A DNA stretch of 25,218 nucleotides from Phoronis australis (GCA_002633005.1 NMRA01000519.1:1-25218), one strand, 5' to 3'; shown: positions 1-8,970, counted from the first letter of the stretch. Notes: a model not told the origin generated them from the letters alone. Translations and numbers: made by a program.

Positions 1-594
1 AAATGTCTACGCTGTATCGATATGGGTGTGAAGCGTCTTCGTGTTGGTGACTATTGTTTTGATGAAAAACAGAAGTATCTGTTCATGATGTATCTTATTA
101 TGAGACATATCATACATGAACACGGGAAAAGTTAACACATCTCATCAAACAAGAAAAAACCAACAGGAGAACAACATTAACGTGTTACTTAATAAGGTCA
201 GTCCAAGTGGTTTGTATAATTCATACATATCAGTCTTTAAATAAACATCAGTAAGCAACATACTGTAAGAAAATGGATTACTGCATAACGGTAGATTTGT
301 TACTAGTCTCAGTCCAGAAATTCAGCATATTGGTCTATCATAATAATTTTACCTCTCACTACTCGACGTCTAAACACGCCATAGTCCATTCTCCTTAATC
401 CTGTCTTCAGATTTGGAAAGAAGTTTTTCATTGATTTTTGTTCAAAATGAAAGTTAACAGAGATAACTATTGTAGGAAATGTTGATGTTCCTCGAGTCCA
501 CCATTGGTCATTTTGACCATGTCCTCTTTGTATGTTCTCATTTGACCTTGCTGGTTACTGTGTTATGCATTTCATTTTGTGAAACTTTTTCCAG

Positions 595-703
595 GTCAAA
601 AATATGGAAAACTCAATAGCTACTGAGTCTAGTCTTAAGAATAACAAACACTTACTCATAACAAGTCATAAATTGTCACTGACAGGAGACCATAATTGTA
701 AAG
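595..703 (+). CDS. Candidate internal or first coding exon, unidentified
   Basis: A fully open 109-base segment between a good acceptor (GAAACTTTTTCCAG before 595) and a good donor (TAAAG|GTGAGTC at 703/704). An ATG at 604 opens a 33-residue frame (MENSIATESSLKNNKHLLIT...) that stays open to the donor in phase 1. The peptide is polar, with no recognisable domain. No partner exon was found nearby, so it could be chance. Codon use is AT-rich like the surrounding DNA. Confidence 0.25.
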
Positions 704-1960
704 GTGAGTCTTTTATTAAACTTAACTTATTCAAAGGCAATCGACGTTCATGATATCACGATTCGTTGAAAATTGTTCCTTAAAAACAGGGTCTCTACAT
801 GTATTGGCTAATTTCAGAAAAGTTTATAAGTTACTATTGTTATATGCAGGCTACAATGTAAGGGACAAGAAAAAAGTATTGTATAACTGCAGTTACGAGC
901 AACCTTGCATTACCAAATGAATATTATGACCGATTACTTTTGTTTATGGATTAAGAAACAGCAATGGTGCCAGTGATAAACCTTTTTCCGTTCGTGGCAA
1001 AATTCGTTTTTGAACATTTTTGACACTTTGACCAATAGAAAATCTGCTAGTGGAAATTAGGTTTTTACTTGTTATAACGGCAAAGATAAGTCAACACCAG
1101 GAGAATAAAAGATAAATAATATGCCCTGTTGCACACAGTGTATCCGGGTATTCCTGTCATGTATTGATCCATGACATCTACATGTATTATAATGGGAAGA
1201 CATGTACTTCCCGTGGCTGGCCTTGGAAACAAGAATACAATATCTCTAGTTCTCTCAATTAAAACAACAGGATTATTTCAATTTAAAATTCATTAACATT
1301 TCAATTCAACAGCTTAAAAATCCCACATTAATGTAACTCAACATATCAATTTAAAAAGAGCACTCCTAGGGGCAGGGTAAGCACACCTTATATTGACAAT
1401 CAATTGATAAATGATGTGAACAGATCAGTGTTCATGAACACCTGGCCAGTTTGGAGGTAGTATATCTCTCCAGTTTATAAACCAATCCAGTTCGAGGACT
1501 CCCTCAAAATATCCCGAATTACATAATTAAACTTCCGTCAAAGCAAAGTAACTTGGCCAATGCTTACAGCTCATTTAACCCTTTTTATGTCACATTACAT
1601 TTTGTACAAAAAGATACAGACATTAATGATCCCTTTCTTCGTGTGCCTTCCATCAAGTCGATATTGGGGATTTGATACGATAATTTCACCTACACCCTAT
1701 CTGATGTGAAATCAAATTTGCACCAAAAGACCACGTGGAATTATGCAATGATTTTGCATTAAGCTAATCAATCTCCCATATTCTTTATATAATGGGTACT
1801 TTATGTCACCATTCGGCTATAATAATCTAAATGTCAAAGCTGACACTTGTTTATTCACTCCTTATCTTTCATAACGCTATTAGAATTACCACCAGGGAAA
1901 TAAATTCATTTCCACATTGTTCTATTGAATACGGGTACTATATGCAGAACGTCATTCATA
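704..1960. other. Intergenic, no gene seen
   Basis: AT-rich unique-looking sequence with no ORF or motif of note. Two copies of TACATGTA (796, 1179) are the only recurring element. A 114-codon plus-strand open stretch starting at 1831 runs through hairpin-rich DNA and looks random. Confidence 0.4.
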
Positions 1961-2033
1961 GCGCACCTGAAGGAAGTGCCTCAGGTCGGCGGTTGCAGCC
2001 TTGTGCAGGCCTAAATTGGTACATCGTCCCAAA

Positions 2034-2059
2034 TTGTCACAGCTTCAAAACTGTGACAA
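2034..2059. repeat. Perfect 9-bp stem hairpin
   Basis: TTGTCACAG (2034-2042), an 8-base loop, then CTGTGACAA (2051-2059). It is surrounded by further short 'TTTGCCCAAATTGCCACAA'-type phrases, as in an eroded foldback or MITE. No boundaries can be set. Confidence 0.5.
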
Positions 2060-2568
2060 ATGGGGTCAGCGCTGTGGGCACAAAAAGTCGCAATTTGCCC
2101 AAATTGCCACAATTTTTGTGTGAGTCAGTTTGGGCCTGTACCACAGAAGAGCCCCAAGTTGTCAGACGAACGTGATTTGTGTCTGGATTACTCTAGCCAC
2201 GGAGTGAAAATTTTCACCAAAGAACGTCCCACAGTATAACAATACGAAAGTTTGAGCTCCACGGTAAGAACAATTTAATAATTCGAGAAGTAGTTGGATA
2301 CCAGGTTAACGTCATGAAACGCATACATGTCTTTCATTTTACAATCCAGATATTGTACAAGATATAGACAGCATTTGGAACACTGTCTGAATTTACTGTA
2401 AAAACCCGAACGAATGCGCCTTATTTTGGAGATCCGCATGGCCTAGTAAGTAGGAAATTTGAGTGGTAAAAAATCTTTAAAAACTCGATAGGTTTCACAC
2501 GTTCACTTCACGTGATCCCAATTTACAGATACTCTGCCTGCGTTCAAAATTCTTCTCAGGGACGGTGA

Positions 2569-3072
2569 TCATGAGTTACGACCGTTTTCACCACGATTCC
2601 GCCTAACTTCTCGCCTGGCTGGGATTGGTGCGTGATGGAGAGATGAGTTCAGAAATATACTGATGCAAGGCAAAACATTTTTTAACGGACCATAAAATGG
2701 GCGCCTGTAAAAAAGTATAGCTTCCGAGATCTGAGCGTGGACACATGAGTGTGAGTGTCCTGCAGAATCTGCCACCCTTCTTAGATGATTACATGTATAC
2801 CGAATGAGGCCGTATGCTCTGGTGACAACTGCACCATTTCGAACATTTCCGACATCCATGAACGTTTCGCGGTGTCCTTCAATTTGTTCTTTAATCAGAT
2901 CAACCAAACAAAACACCCCTTCAGACGGGTTAAGACTGTTGCCGAAAAGTCGTTCGTTGTCGTTTCTGTTTAGGAGGAAGTGCTCAAAGCCATTTTTGGG
3001 CTTTGGCAATAACCGTGAAGGGCACAGGAAAGGACATCGTCGGTGGGAAAGCAACTGAAAATGGTAAGTCAA
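2569..3072 (-). other. Unassigned open frame region, possible exon on plus strand
   Basis: A 167-codon minus-strand frame overlaps shorter plus-strand frames (2785-2973, 2804-3058). None shows a known domain. The minus frame is rich in Arg, Cys, His and Asn and has no clear hydrophobic pattern. A strong plus-strand donor (GAAAATG|GTAAGTC, intron from 3064) suggests that a transcript, if any, runs on plus, with the long minus frame as its shadow. The segment is more GC-rich than its neighbours, which alone lengthens chance frames. I cannot decide between a gene remnant and chance. Confidence 0.25.
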
Positions 3073-3260
3073 TATAACTCGTTAGGCAGCATGAACAAAT
3101 TCAAAATTGGACGTTTTACTATGAAACCTTGCATGCTAGTAAATCCGTGAGGTCATGGATGCATAGCAGAGAAAGGGGAAACTGGAATTATATCCGAAGC
3201 AACGGGCTGATATTTGTTACACTTTAGAAAAGTCTCCTTAAAATACACCACTTCACTCTA

Positions 3261-3340
3261 CAAGCACATTGGCTTACATACGGAATTAGATAACTTGGGA
3301 CAAGCACATTGGCTTACATACGGAATTAGATAACTTGGGA
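3261..3340. repeat. Perfect 40-bp tandem duplication
   Basis: Two identical 40-base units starting CAAGCACATTGGC (3261-3300, 3301-3340). No mismatch is visible, so the event is recent or is an assembly duplication. Confidence 0.93.
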
Positions 3341-3384
3341 TTCTACAATATGCATGACCACTGATTGAAAAGAAAGGAAGTATA

Positions 3385-3520
3385 CAGTGGCGGATGTAGG
3401 ATATCACAAGACAGGGGCCAACATTTTGTTTGTAAGCATTTGCGCAAAGCACGATTGTAAACGCGCATAGCACCGAATGGGAGGAGGTCAGGAGGGGTGT
3501 TTTCCCCCTACCGCCCAGGA
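3385..3520 (+). mobile_element. Remnant of a 'CAGTGGCGGAT' DNA element
   Basis: It starts CAGTGGCGGATGTAGG, then has GGGGCC, then a short GC-rich stretch with GCGCATAGC, then GGAGGGGTGTTTTCCCCC. I recall this layout from a very common short DNA-transposon family in animals whose ends read 'cagtggcggatccagg'. The matching right end is not seen, so this is a one-ended remnant. Related starts occur at about 12279 and 20359. Confidence 0.45.
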
Positions 3521-3521
3521 A

Positions 3522-3604
3522 GTTTTTTGTTTTTTCCTCTAAAAATCAAGCGTTTTCCTTGATTCCTGGAGTATTATCAAAGAAAAAAGGAAAAAACAAA
3601 AAAC
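3522..3604. repeat. Hairpin with 16-bp perfect A/T-run arms
   Basis: GTTTTTTGTTTTTTCC (3522-3537) and GGAAAAAACAAAAAAC (3589-3604) are exact reverse complements around a 51-base loop. The loop holds a second short inverted pair, AATCAAG and CTTGATT. It may be the foldback end of the element just upstream. Confidence 0.8.
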
Positions 3605-3639
3605 ACGGAGAACGTGTCCAACAGGAACAACTGCATTAA

Positions 3640-3712
3640 CTACAGACTCGAACCCACGACCTGGCGAATACAGCGCGCGTGCTTTACCTCTACACCACTA
3701 AGATTTTACTCC
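3640..3712 (-). repeat. tRNA-like segment, SINE-type or tRNA pseudogene
   Basis: On the minus strand TGGTGTAGAGGT (3697-3686) fits a pol III A box and GGGTTCGAGTC (3655-3645) fits a B box, with A-to-B spacing near 30 bases as in tRNAs. A CTGTATT loop with possible GTA anticodon is visible. The T stem does not pair well (GTGGG against CTGTA) and no clean acceptor stem forms. A tRNA-derived SINE head or decayed tRNA copy is therefore more likely than a working tRNA. Confidence 0.55.
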
Positions 3713-3719
3713 TAATTAG

Positions 3720-4233
3720 TTTCATAGAGACCTACTTGACTATGGTCCACAGTGTTTGCGCACGAAACCTATTTTTTGTAAGGCTTATTACACGTTTTAT
3801 ATTTTGTGCAATCGGTTCGTAACAAATTTGTTGTATTTAAAATAGTCTTCAATTGCCTAAAAGACCAAATCCGTTTCTCGTGTTGGCAATATGGACGCGA
3901 TTGCTTTGGAAATCGTCACAGTACGCTGTGACAAAGAGAGAATTATGAGTTTCTGAGTGATTCACTAATGCTTCGAGTAAAATTCAGATCTTACCAGCAG
4001 CTTCTGTTTTTTCATCGTCTCTCAGCTTCCATTTTCTTTTAAAAAATGAAGTAATTTTCTTCATTGCACAGTGAAGCAGACGACGGAAAAAGAGTCGTAG
4101 TGCGCTGCGCCACTGCCGGTCGCCTGGGATAACGCGGGAGAACCTATACTCAGCCGCAGTTCCGTTACGATTGGGCCATGTTACGACTTTGACACTTGAA
4201 ATTCGATCTGAGCCCCCTCCCTCAACATTAAAA
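3720..4233. other. Left flank of the Gypsy insertion, no gene seen
   Basis: No open frame or motif of note. GC rises near 4080-4200. The GTGCA copied by the retrotransposon ends this stretch. Confidence 0.4.
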
Positions 4234-4238
4234 GTGCA
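4234..4238. repeat. Target-site duplication GTGCA, left copy
   Basis: GTGCA directly precedes the outer end of the 3' LTR. The same five bases follow the 5' LTR at 7327-7331. The match is perfect. Confidence 0.85.
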
Positions 4239-4467
4239 TGTAACGTCGTCGGTATACGACGTATAAAAACCAATTGAATGATATAAGAGTTATATTATCA
4301 AAGTATTCAGCATTAAAGCAAACGACATCCAAGTGACTAAAATACATGCAAGAAAACTATTTATACACGCTAAGGATATACGTCATAGTGACACGTGATT
4401 AATTAACAGTCATACATTTAAGTGTTACCGGAACTATAAACATCTGGTAGAAATTCAATACATGACA
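4239..4467 (-). repeat. 3' LTR of the Gypsy element, full length (229 bp)
   Basis: The complete LTR copy, at the low-coordinate end because the element is on the minus strand. It starts TGTAACG, ends ATGACA and directly abuts the polypurine tract. It carries an inverted repeat ACGTCGT...ACGACGT (4243-4249, 4256-4262) that falls in the U5-like end near the primer-binding side. It also holds the TATA box listed separately. The other LTR matches only its first 26 and last 30 or so bases. Confidence 0.9.
4358..4366 (-). promoter_or_regulatory. TATA box in the 3' LTR
   Basis: TATAAATAG on the minus strand (CTATTTATA on plus), in the interior of the full-length LTR. It is the likely pol II promoter core of the parental element. 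Here it is only in the 3' LTR, so any transcript would run out into the flank toward lower coordinates. Confidence 0.5.
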
Positions 4468-4481
4468 TCTCTCCTTTCCTT
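4468..4481 (-). other. Polypurine tract of the Gypsy element
   Basis: The plus strand reads TCTCTCCTTTCCTT, so the minus strand is AAGGAAAGGAGAGA, all purines, directly abutting the 3' LTR. This is the expected plus-strand primer for reverse transcription, and it confirms the orientation and the inner LTR boundary. Confidence 0.85.
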
Positions 4482-4671
4482 AGACAAAATGTTCAGTCAT
4501 CAAGGATAAAACTACCAATGAAACATTTAGTCATCAAACATCAAAACAACACTAGTGTACTCAATCATTATTACATAAGGCTTCCTCTACAGTGAGTGCA
4601 TAAACAGGTTAGTCACAAACAATTAATCAAGAAATCACCATGCACCAAAGTAGTCACAAACAAAGATCAAA
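4482..4671 (-). other. 3' untranslated part of the Gypsy element
   Basis: About 190 bp between the pol stop and the polypurine tract. It has no open frame and no recognisable motif. It is long enough that a small third gene is excluded. Confidence 0.5.
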
Positions 4672-5211
4672 TCAAATGACAAAGTCTTTCAAATGTGCAG
4701 GCGGTCGTATGACTCGTCTCGGTCGTCCTTCCGACAATACGTCATTCGCGGTTGGATCAGCTGGTACGTCCGGTAACTGAGTTGGAACTTGCGTAATCGT
4801 ATTGTCCGCATCGCTGACTAACCTATCAGTTGGAACAACAAACTTCTTCACTGCCGTTGTGTTCCGGGAATAACTGACTCCTTCCGGCGATTTTATAACC
4901 ACCTGATTTCCCGATTTGTCAACAACTTCATGTGGTGTCGGGTTGAAGTTCGTTGTGTACTTGTTTTCTTTGTCTTGTCGTACAAGCACCATGTCGCCAA
5001 CGGATACTTCCGATGGNACGGCACCAAGTCCAACAGGACTAGCATCAGCGATAACCTGTGTCGGTGCATCCTTGTCGTAGTAAGCAAGTGTGCCCTCGCT
5101 CGTCAGGCTGTCTCTCAGGAGTGCAAAGGACTTTCTCTGCTCTGGGCCAAATTTAAAACCAGTCCCCTTTTTTGTCAGTCGTCTTAATGGTTCGGAGATC
5201 GTGGCAAAATC
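4672..5211 (-). pseudogene. pol, start of RNase H fused by deletion to the integrase C-terminal tail
   Basis: After the TGA the same frame stays open to 4672. It gives the RT-RNase H connection and the first RNase H strand with its catalytic Asp (VIADASPVGLGAV). At about 5015-5020, where the single N (5017) lies, it jumps to SVGDMVLVRQDKENK. That is the start of the C-terminal module found after the integrase core in Ty3/Gypsy pol. The tail ends in the typical basic/proline segment (RPRRVIRPPAHL) near 4690. The rest of RNase H, the HHCC zinc finger and the DDE core are absent. The frame is kept across the join. Either a real deletion or an assembly join could explain it. Confidence 0.85.
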
Positions 5212-6864
5212 TCATATAAACCGACTCGAGAAATTAGCAAGGCCAAGAAAAGATCTTACCTCACTCGCGGTTTGCGGCTCCCTCGCATTCCGAATGGCTT
5301 CAACTCGGGCTTCAGTGGGGCCAATGCCTTTTTCAGACAATAGTATTCCCATGAATACCAGCTTATTCATGCCAAACTGACATTTCTCACTGTTCAGGGT
5401 TAGTCCACAGTTCTCTAGTCGCTTCAAAACAAGATGTAGGCGTTTGTTGTGTGATTCTACATCTGGACCATGTACAATTATGTCGTCCGAAATATTTTCG
5501 ACTCCTTCAATTCCAGATACAGCTCGACTTATTTCGTACTGGTACTGTTCAGTTACGGAGCTTACTCCAAACAGCAGGCGTTTGTATCTAAACAACCCAA
5601 CATGGACAGCAAATGTAGTTATATCACGGGATTCTGGAGACAATTCAATTTGGTGATATCCCCACTTCAAGTCTAGCTTACTGAAAACTGTAGATCCATT
5701 CATGTTTTGCAGGATCTTGTTTACAGTAGGAATGGGGTGTCGCTCCCTCAAAACTGCTTCATTTGCGCGTCTCATGTCCAAACACAAACGAATCTCATCT
5801 TTGTTTTTAGGTATGACCACTACCGGGTTTAACCATGGAGTGGGACCATCAACGGGTTCTATTATGTCCAACTTCAATAGTTCGTTTATTTTATCTTCAA
5901 CTTTGTCCCTCAGAGTGTACGGTATTCGCCGTAAAGGCTGTGCAACAGGTTCAACACTGGGAATGATGTGGAGACGAATTTGTCTGTCCTTCAACAGGCC
6001 GACTCCGGCAAATACTTTTGGATATTTCTGCTGTAGCGATTCCGAGTTGATCTCGCTTACCTGGTTTATGCCAATCTGTAGTACGCGCAATTCCGTCGCT
6101 GTCTTGCGTCCAAGAAGAGGCATTCCTTTCCCACGAATAACGAGAAATTCGCATTGTGCTGAATTACTTCCAGCTGAAATAAAACAGCGGAACTCTCCCA
6201 GTATGTCTAAGGGTTTTTTCGACGCGTATGGATATAATCGTTTTGCAGATTTAACTGGTTTTGTCAGCGTTTTCATGCCCTTGTTCTTTAACATGTTCCA
6301 GGTTTTCTCGTCCATTATATTGCTGGCGGCTCCCGAATCGCCTATAACTTCTAGGCTTACCCCTCCGAGTTTCACCATGATTGTGGGCTGGGAGTCCGTG
6401 CCAATGCCAAAAACGGTTTCCGATGTTTCACCCACAGAATTGACTTTATGTTTTGTTACCTTTGTTTTACAAGTTGACGCGAAATGGTCTTTACCACCGC
6501 ACTTATTGCATGACTTTCCCCTAGCTGGGCACTGTGGATCGCGACCAAAATGTCCAGCTTTTCCACAGCGATAACAGAGTTGTCGGTTGTCGGGTTTTCG
6601 TGACTTCTGATTTTTCCAGGACTTCGTGTCAGTGCGAACTCGATTTATTTCTCCATCCCGCCCGTTGACGCTGAGCGATGCCATTTGCGTCTCTACCTTC
6701 TCGCAGCTTTCGGCTATTTCTAGTGTCCTCTTTAGTGTTAGATCCTGTCCTTCTTCCAGCAATTTCCGTCTCAGGTAGTCCGACCGCGTTTTTGACAAAA
6801 TTTCATCGCGGATGTGGTTGTCCGTGTCCGCTCCGTAAGCACACTCTTTCACCGCTTGTCGCAA
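5212..6864 (-). pseudogene. gag-pol core: zinc knuckles, protease, reverse transcriptase
   Basis: An open stretch of 550 codons. Gag's end has two Cys-His knuckles (C97, C100, H105, C112, with an unusual six-residue last gap; and C119, C122, H127, C132 in the standard spacing). The aspartic protease active site is DSGA at 176-179. The RT spans roughly 290-500: the LDLKWGYHQI motif holds D398, and the catalytic pair is SDD at 459-461, where many retroelements have YxDD. The frame ends after GLANFSSRFI at a TGA (5214-5212), but the next codons continue the expected RT connection, so this is a nonsense mutation and not the end of pol. Gag and pol are in one frame with no sign of a programmed shift. 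The first residue shown is not a true start; the frame is entered from upstream gag. Confidence 0.9.
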
Positions 6865-7230
6865 TCGAGTTGCGAATTGCAGAGTCGTTTCACCATCTTT
6901 TTTGTTAATTGACGAAACGCGTGTCGGGCAAAAGCAGTGTTCACTTGGGGAACGAAGTGTTCGTTCAGTTTATGGACTGCCAAGTCGTAATCCTTGGCCG
7001 TGCCCGTCCAAGGTCCAAAAAATGTCCTGTACATCGTGACCAGCGTAATGCAACAGCTGTGCTCTGCGCCTCTGGCAGTTCTAGTCAGAACCCGGCTCTA
7101 TAATCAGGCCTTTACTGTCGGCAAAGAGCTCGAACGATTTTAACCACCGCTCCCATCTTGGTCCTACCGTGGCTGGATCGGAAAAACAGTCAAATTTCGG
7201 TATATATGAACCATCTCCTCCTTCCGTCAT
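6865..7230 (-). pseudogene. gag, N-terminal part, broken
   Basis: Gag begins at an ATG at 7230-7228, about 40 bases inside the LTR. The readable start (MTEGGDGSYIPKFDCF, then VGPRWERWLKSFELFAD) looks like the N-terminal gag region of aquatic-invertebrate Gypsy elements. A TAG stop interrupts it at 7083-7081, after which the same frame continues. The coding sense then moves to another frame near 7005-7015 and back near 6895-6905, in a run of A. The pieces in all frames keep gag-like sense (for example LNEHFVPQVNTAFARHAFRQ), so these are recent lesions. The capsid-like part feeds into the long frame that starts at 6864. No functional gag can be made. Confidence 0.8.
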
Positions 7231-7258
7231 CTTCAAAAAAGTTTCAATGAAAAGATAT

Positions 7259-7269
7259 CCTCGTCGCCA
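7259..7269 (-). other. Primer-binding site of the Gypsy element
   Basis: TGGCGACGAGG on the minus strand, one base inside the LTR end. TGG pairs with the CCA end of a tRNA primer, and the position is correct for minus-strand priming. I do not assign the tRNA. The gag start follows about 28 bases later. Confidence 0.75.
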
Positions 7270-7270
7270 A

Positions 7271-7326
7271 TGTAACGTCGTCGGTATACGACGTATAAAC
7301 ATCTGGTAGAAATTCAATACATGACA
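7271..7326 (-). repeat. 5' LTR of the Gypsy element, internally deleted (56 bp)
   Basis: This copy has both ends of the 229-bp LTR but lacks about 173 bp of middle. The join lies at TATAAA, a 6-base sequence found at both edges of the missing part in the full LTR. That suggests a deletion between short direct repeats. The TATA box and nearly all of U3 and R are lost, so the element has no promoter of its own. Confidence 0.88.
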
Positions 7327-7464
7327 GTGCACACATTTAAATCTTGTTTCGTCCGTATAATTTTAATTACCGGGGTTAATAAACATCTGGTAGAAATTCA
7401 ATACATGACAGTGCACACATTTAAATCTTGTTTCGTCCGTATAGTTTTAATTACCGGGGTTAAT
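7297..7464. repeat. 84-bp tandem duplication across the LTR/flank junction
   Basis: Two units, 7297-7380 and 7381-7464, differ at one base (A at 7360, G at 7444). Each unit holds the last 30 bases of the LTR, the GTGCA target duplication and 49 bases of flank. The duplication therefore happened after insertion of the retrotransposon. The near identity points to a recent event. Confidence 0.92.
7327..7331. repeat. Target-site duplication GTGCA, right copy
   Basis: GTGCA directly follows the outer end of the 5' LTR remnant. It is repeated at 7411-7415 because the 84-bp tandem duplication copied this junction. Confidence 0.85.
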
Positions 7465-7487
7465 TAATGAACTCAACATTTCCCTAC

Positions 7488-7570
7488 GCTCTTGCTGTTT
7501 CATTTATTTGCGGCACCCAAGGGGGCGCGGGCCCCCTGGGCCACCCCCCTAAATCCGCTTATGGTATAAC
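7488..7570 (-). mobile_element. G/C-run fragment of a short DNA element
   Basis: On the minus strand GCGGATTTAGGGGGGTGG, then runs of G and C, then TGCCGCAAATAAATG. It resembles the interior of the 'cagtggcggat' type elements, in the opposite orientation to the copy at 3385. No ends or target duplications are visible. Confidence 0.3.
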
Positions 7571-8309
7571 AAACCAGGTTAACTTTTACAGCAACCATAC
7601 TTATAACAACAAAAACATACGCAAACAAGATCATATCGTAACCGCGATTTCCCATGCGCATGTGGCATTTATTCCATTGAAGAAGCGTGAAGTCACGTTT
7701 GTAAAGACGGAGCCCGCTTCCTCAACACTGACTTATGTCTAGCAAAATTGAAACTTAAGTCAATTTAAAGATGTCTTAAGCCCGTTCCAAGAAAATGGTC
7801 CCTTGTAGAAGCTTCAATGTTTGGAGGTTGAGACAAGTCCTAGGCAATGAAAGTAATATGATTTGTCAACATTTTGGCTAAGTTTCATTCTCATAGCAGT
7901 GGGGGCAGATTTGGTATAGCAGTGTACTGAACACAACCTCAAAATGGCATAACGGGGGCAGTGTAGTAAAACTATTAAATGAGGGTGGTAAATCGGAATC
8001 GTGTTTCAAGACATCTGTGTAACAATCTAGAGGCACAACTAAACAATGCCAAGTCTATAATAAATCAATAGCTTTCATTCTAGGAAAAATATAAACATTT
8101 AAATTTGACAGTTTTTATACCGTGAAAACATGGCTGCGAAGCCGTAAAATGTGTTTGAGCCTACAACTTTGGAAAAACGCAATAATTTGAGGAAATATTT
8201 TACCTCTGTTTATAGATCCCATAGGACTGCCTACTGTACGTGCCAAATTTGGTGAAAATCGGCTGACCCCCACCTTGCCGCTGGATGGCTGGTGCTCTCG
8301 TGGACTAGT
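7570..8309. other. Intergenic, no gene seen
   Basis: Short open frames only, no domain. No internal repeat was noticed. It ends at the start of the first large direct repeat. Confidence 0.4.
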
Positions 8310-8790
8310 ACTTAATTTTCCTCGGTAACCTATTTTACACCGTCGTTTCTGATTGGCTAGTCGAATTCTCAACAGGCAGCGCTTTACGCAAACAAACTGG
8401 CATGACTGATGGACTGAAGTGTAAATGTGGTCTGTTGTACATACAAATCGGTGCTTAAAATTTATGTTCAGGAAATGTGAAGCCTAGAAATTGTGGAATG
8501 CATCTTTCTACTGTCTTTGACTTTTGTTTACGATAGTATCCTGTTTTCATACAGTATGAATAACACACAGGTTAAATTGGCCACATATGTGTTTATTGTA
8601 CATGTATGTGCTTCAAGCACGCGGCTATTAAACATCACTGCAGAAACGAAATAGTTGCTGCGACGCCGCTTGCATGACAAGGATAAAAATCGTTCACCGT
8701 CCGCCATTTTTTTCACGGTGTTGTAAAGCTAACCAATGACTGCCAAGGTTACTTTGACCAATGCTAAAGCGCGTGCCACTGCGTGATACC
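8310..8790 (+). repeat. Dispersed direct repeat, copy A (481 bp)
   Basis: It runs from ACTTAATTTTCCTCGG to GCGTGATACC and matches 13122-13616 in the same orientation, at roughly nine bases in ten. Shared landmarks include TGATTGGCTAGTCGAATTC, CATGACTGATGG, GTACATGTATGTGCTTCAAG and a CCGCCATTTTTT near the end. It has no conserved open frame in either copy, so it is a non-coding repeat: a transposon interior or a duplicated regulatory block. Copy B has a 14-base insertion relative to this one. Confidence 0.9.
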
Positions 8791-8850
8791 TCGCTGGTTC
8801 CCTGCATGGCGCTAGGTGGGGCGGTAGCCGCGCCAGCACGCAGGTGTCAC
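8787..8850 (-). repeat. Inverted segment relative to the 49-bp repeat of copy B
   Basis: Directly after copy A, CTCGCTGGTTCCCTGC is the reverse complement of GCAGGGAACCAGCGAG in the tandem unit after copy B. CCAGCACGCAGGTGTCACC likewise mirrors the start of that unit. The segment is thus flipped, with breakpoints in the near-inverted pair GTGATACC / GGTGTCACC. Confidence 0.75.
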
Positions 8851-8878
8851 CAGAGACCGTAGAGAGGGAGACGTTTCA

Positions 8879-8955
8879 GCTAGCGAAATCCTATTGGACG
8901 GCCACTGGCGGCCATTGTTGTTCCATGGACCGTAGAGACGTCTAGCGGGTGTGTG
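8879..8955 (+). promoter_or_regulatory. Promoter-like module, copy 1
   Basis: It begins TAGCGAAATCC, then GGACGGCCACTGGCGGCCATT, TTCCATGGACCGTAGAGACG and TCTAGCGGGTGTGTG, followed at 8971 by ATGGCTGAT. It recurs at 10817-10893 and, inverted, at 13088-13033. In the inverted copy the module is also followed by ATGGCCGAT. The GCGGCCAT core resembles YY1-type initiator sites. A conserved block ahead of a start codon suggests a core promoter with its 5' UTR, copied more than once. Confidence 0.5.
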
Positions 8956-8970
8956 TGGGAAAAAAGGAAT

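Larger units (their letters stand above)
4239..7326 (-). mobile_element. Degraded Ty3/Gypsy LTR retrotransposon, non-autonomous
   Basis: A 3,088-bp minus-strand element whose ends can be read directly. Both LTRs start TGTAACGTCGTC and end ACATGACA on the plus strand, so each has TG...CA termini. The 5-bp GTGCA flanks it on both sides (4234-4238, 7327-7331), a target-site duplication of the length made by Ty3/Gypsy integrases. In element order it has a 5' LTR remnant, a TGGCGACGAGG primer-binding site, gag with CCHC knuckles, protease, RT and a broken RNase H. These are fused to the integrase C-terminal tail, followed by a polypurine tract and a 3' LTR. Domain order and motifs place it in Ty3/Gypsy, and gag resembles elements common in aquatic invertebrates, perhaps near the Mag group. 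Two stops, two frameshifts, an internal deletion and a gutted 5' LTR show it is dead. Confidence 0.92.

Noticed and set aside
1831-2175. 114-codon plus-strand open frame
   Set aside because: It runs through hairpin-rich non-coding DNA, has no domain and has no splice context.
3640-3712. A functional tRNA (possible GTA anticodon)
   Set aside because: The T stem and acceptor stem do not pair well enough, so it is listed as tRNA-derived.
5702-6574. 290-codon plus-strand open frame
   Set aside because: It is the antisense shadow of the retrotransposon protease and RT region, whose motifs are clear on the minus strand.
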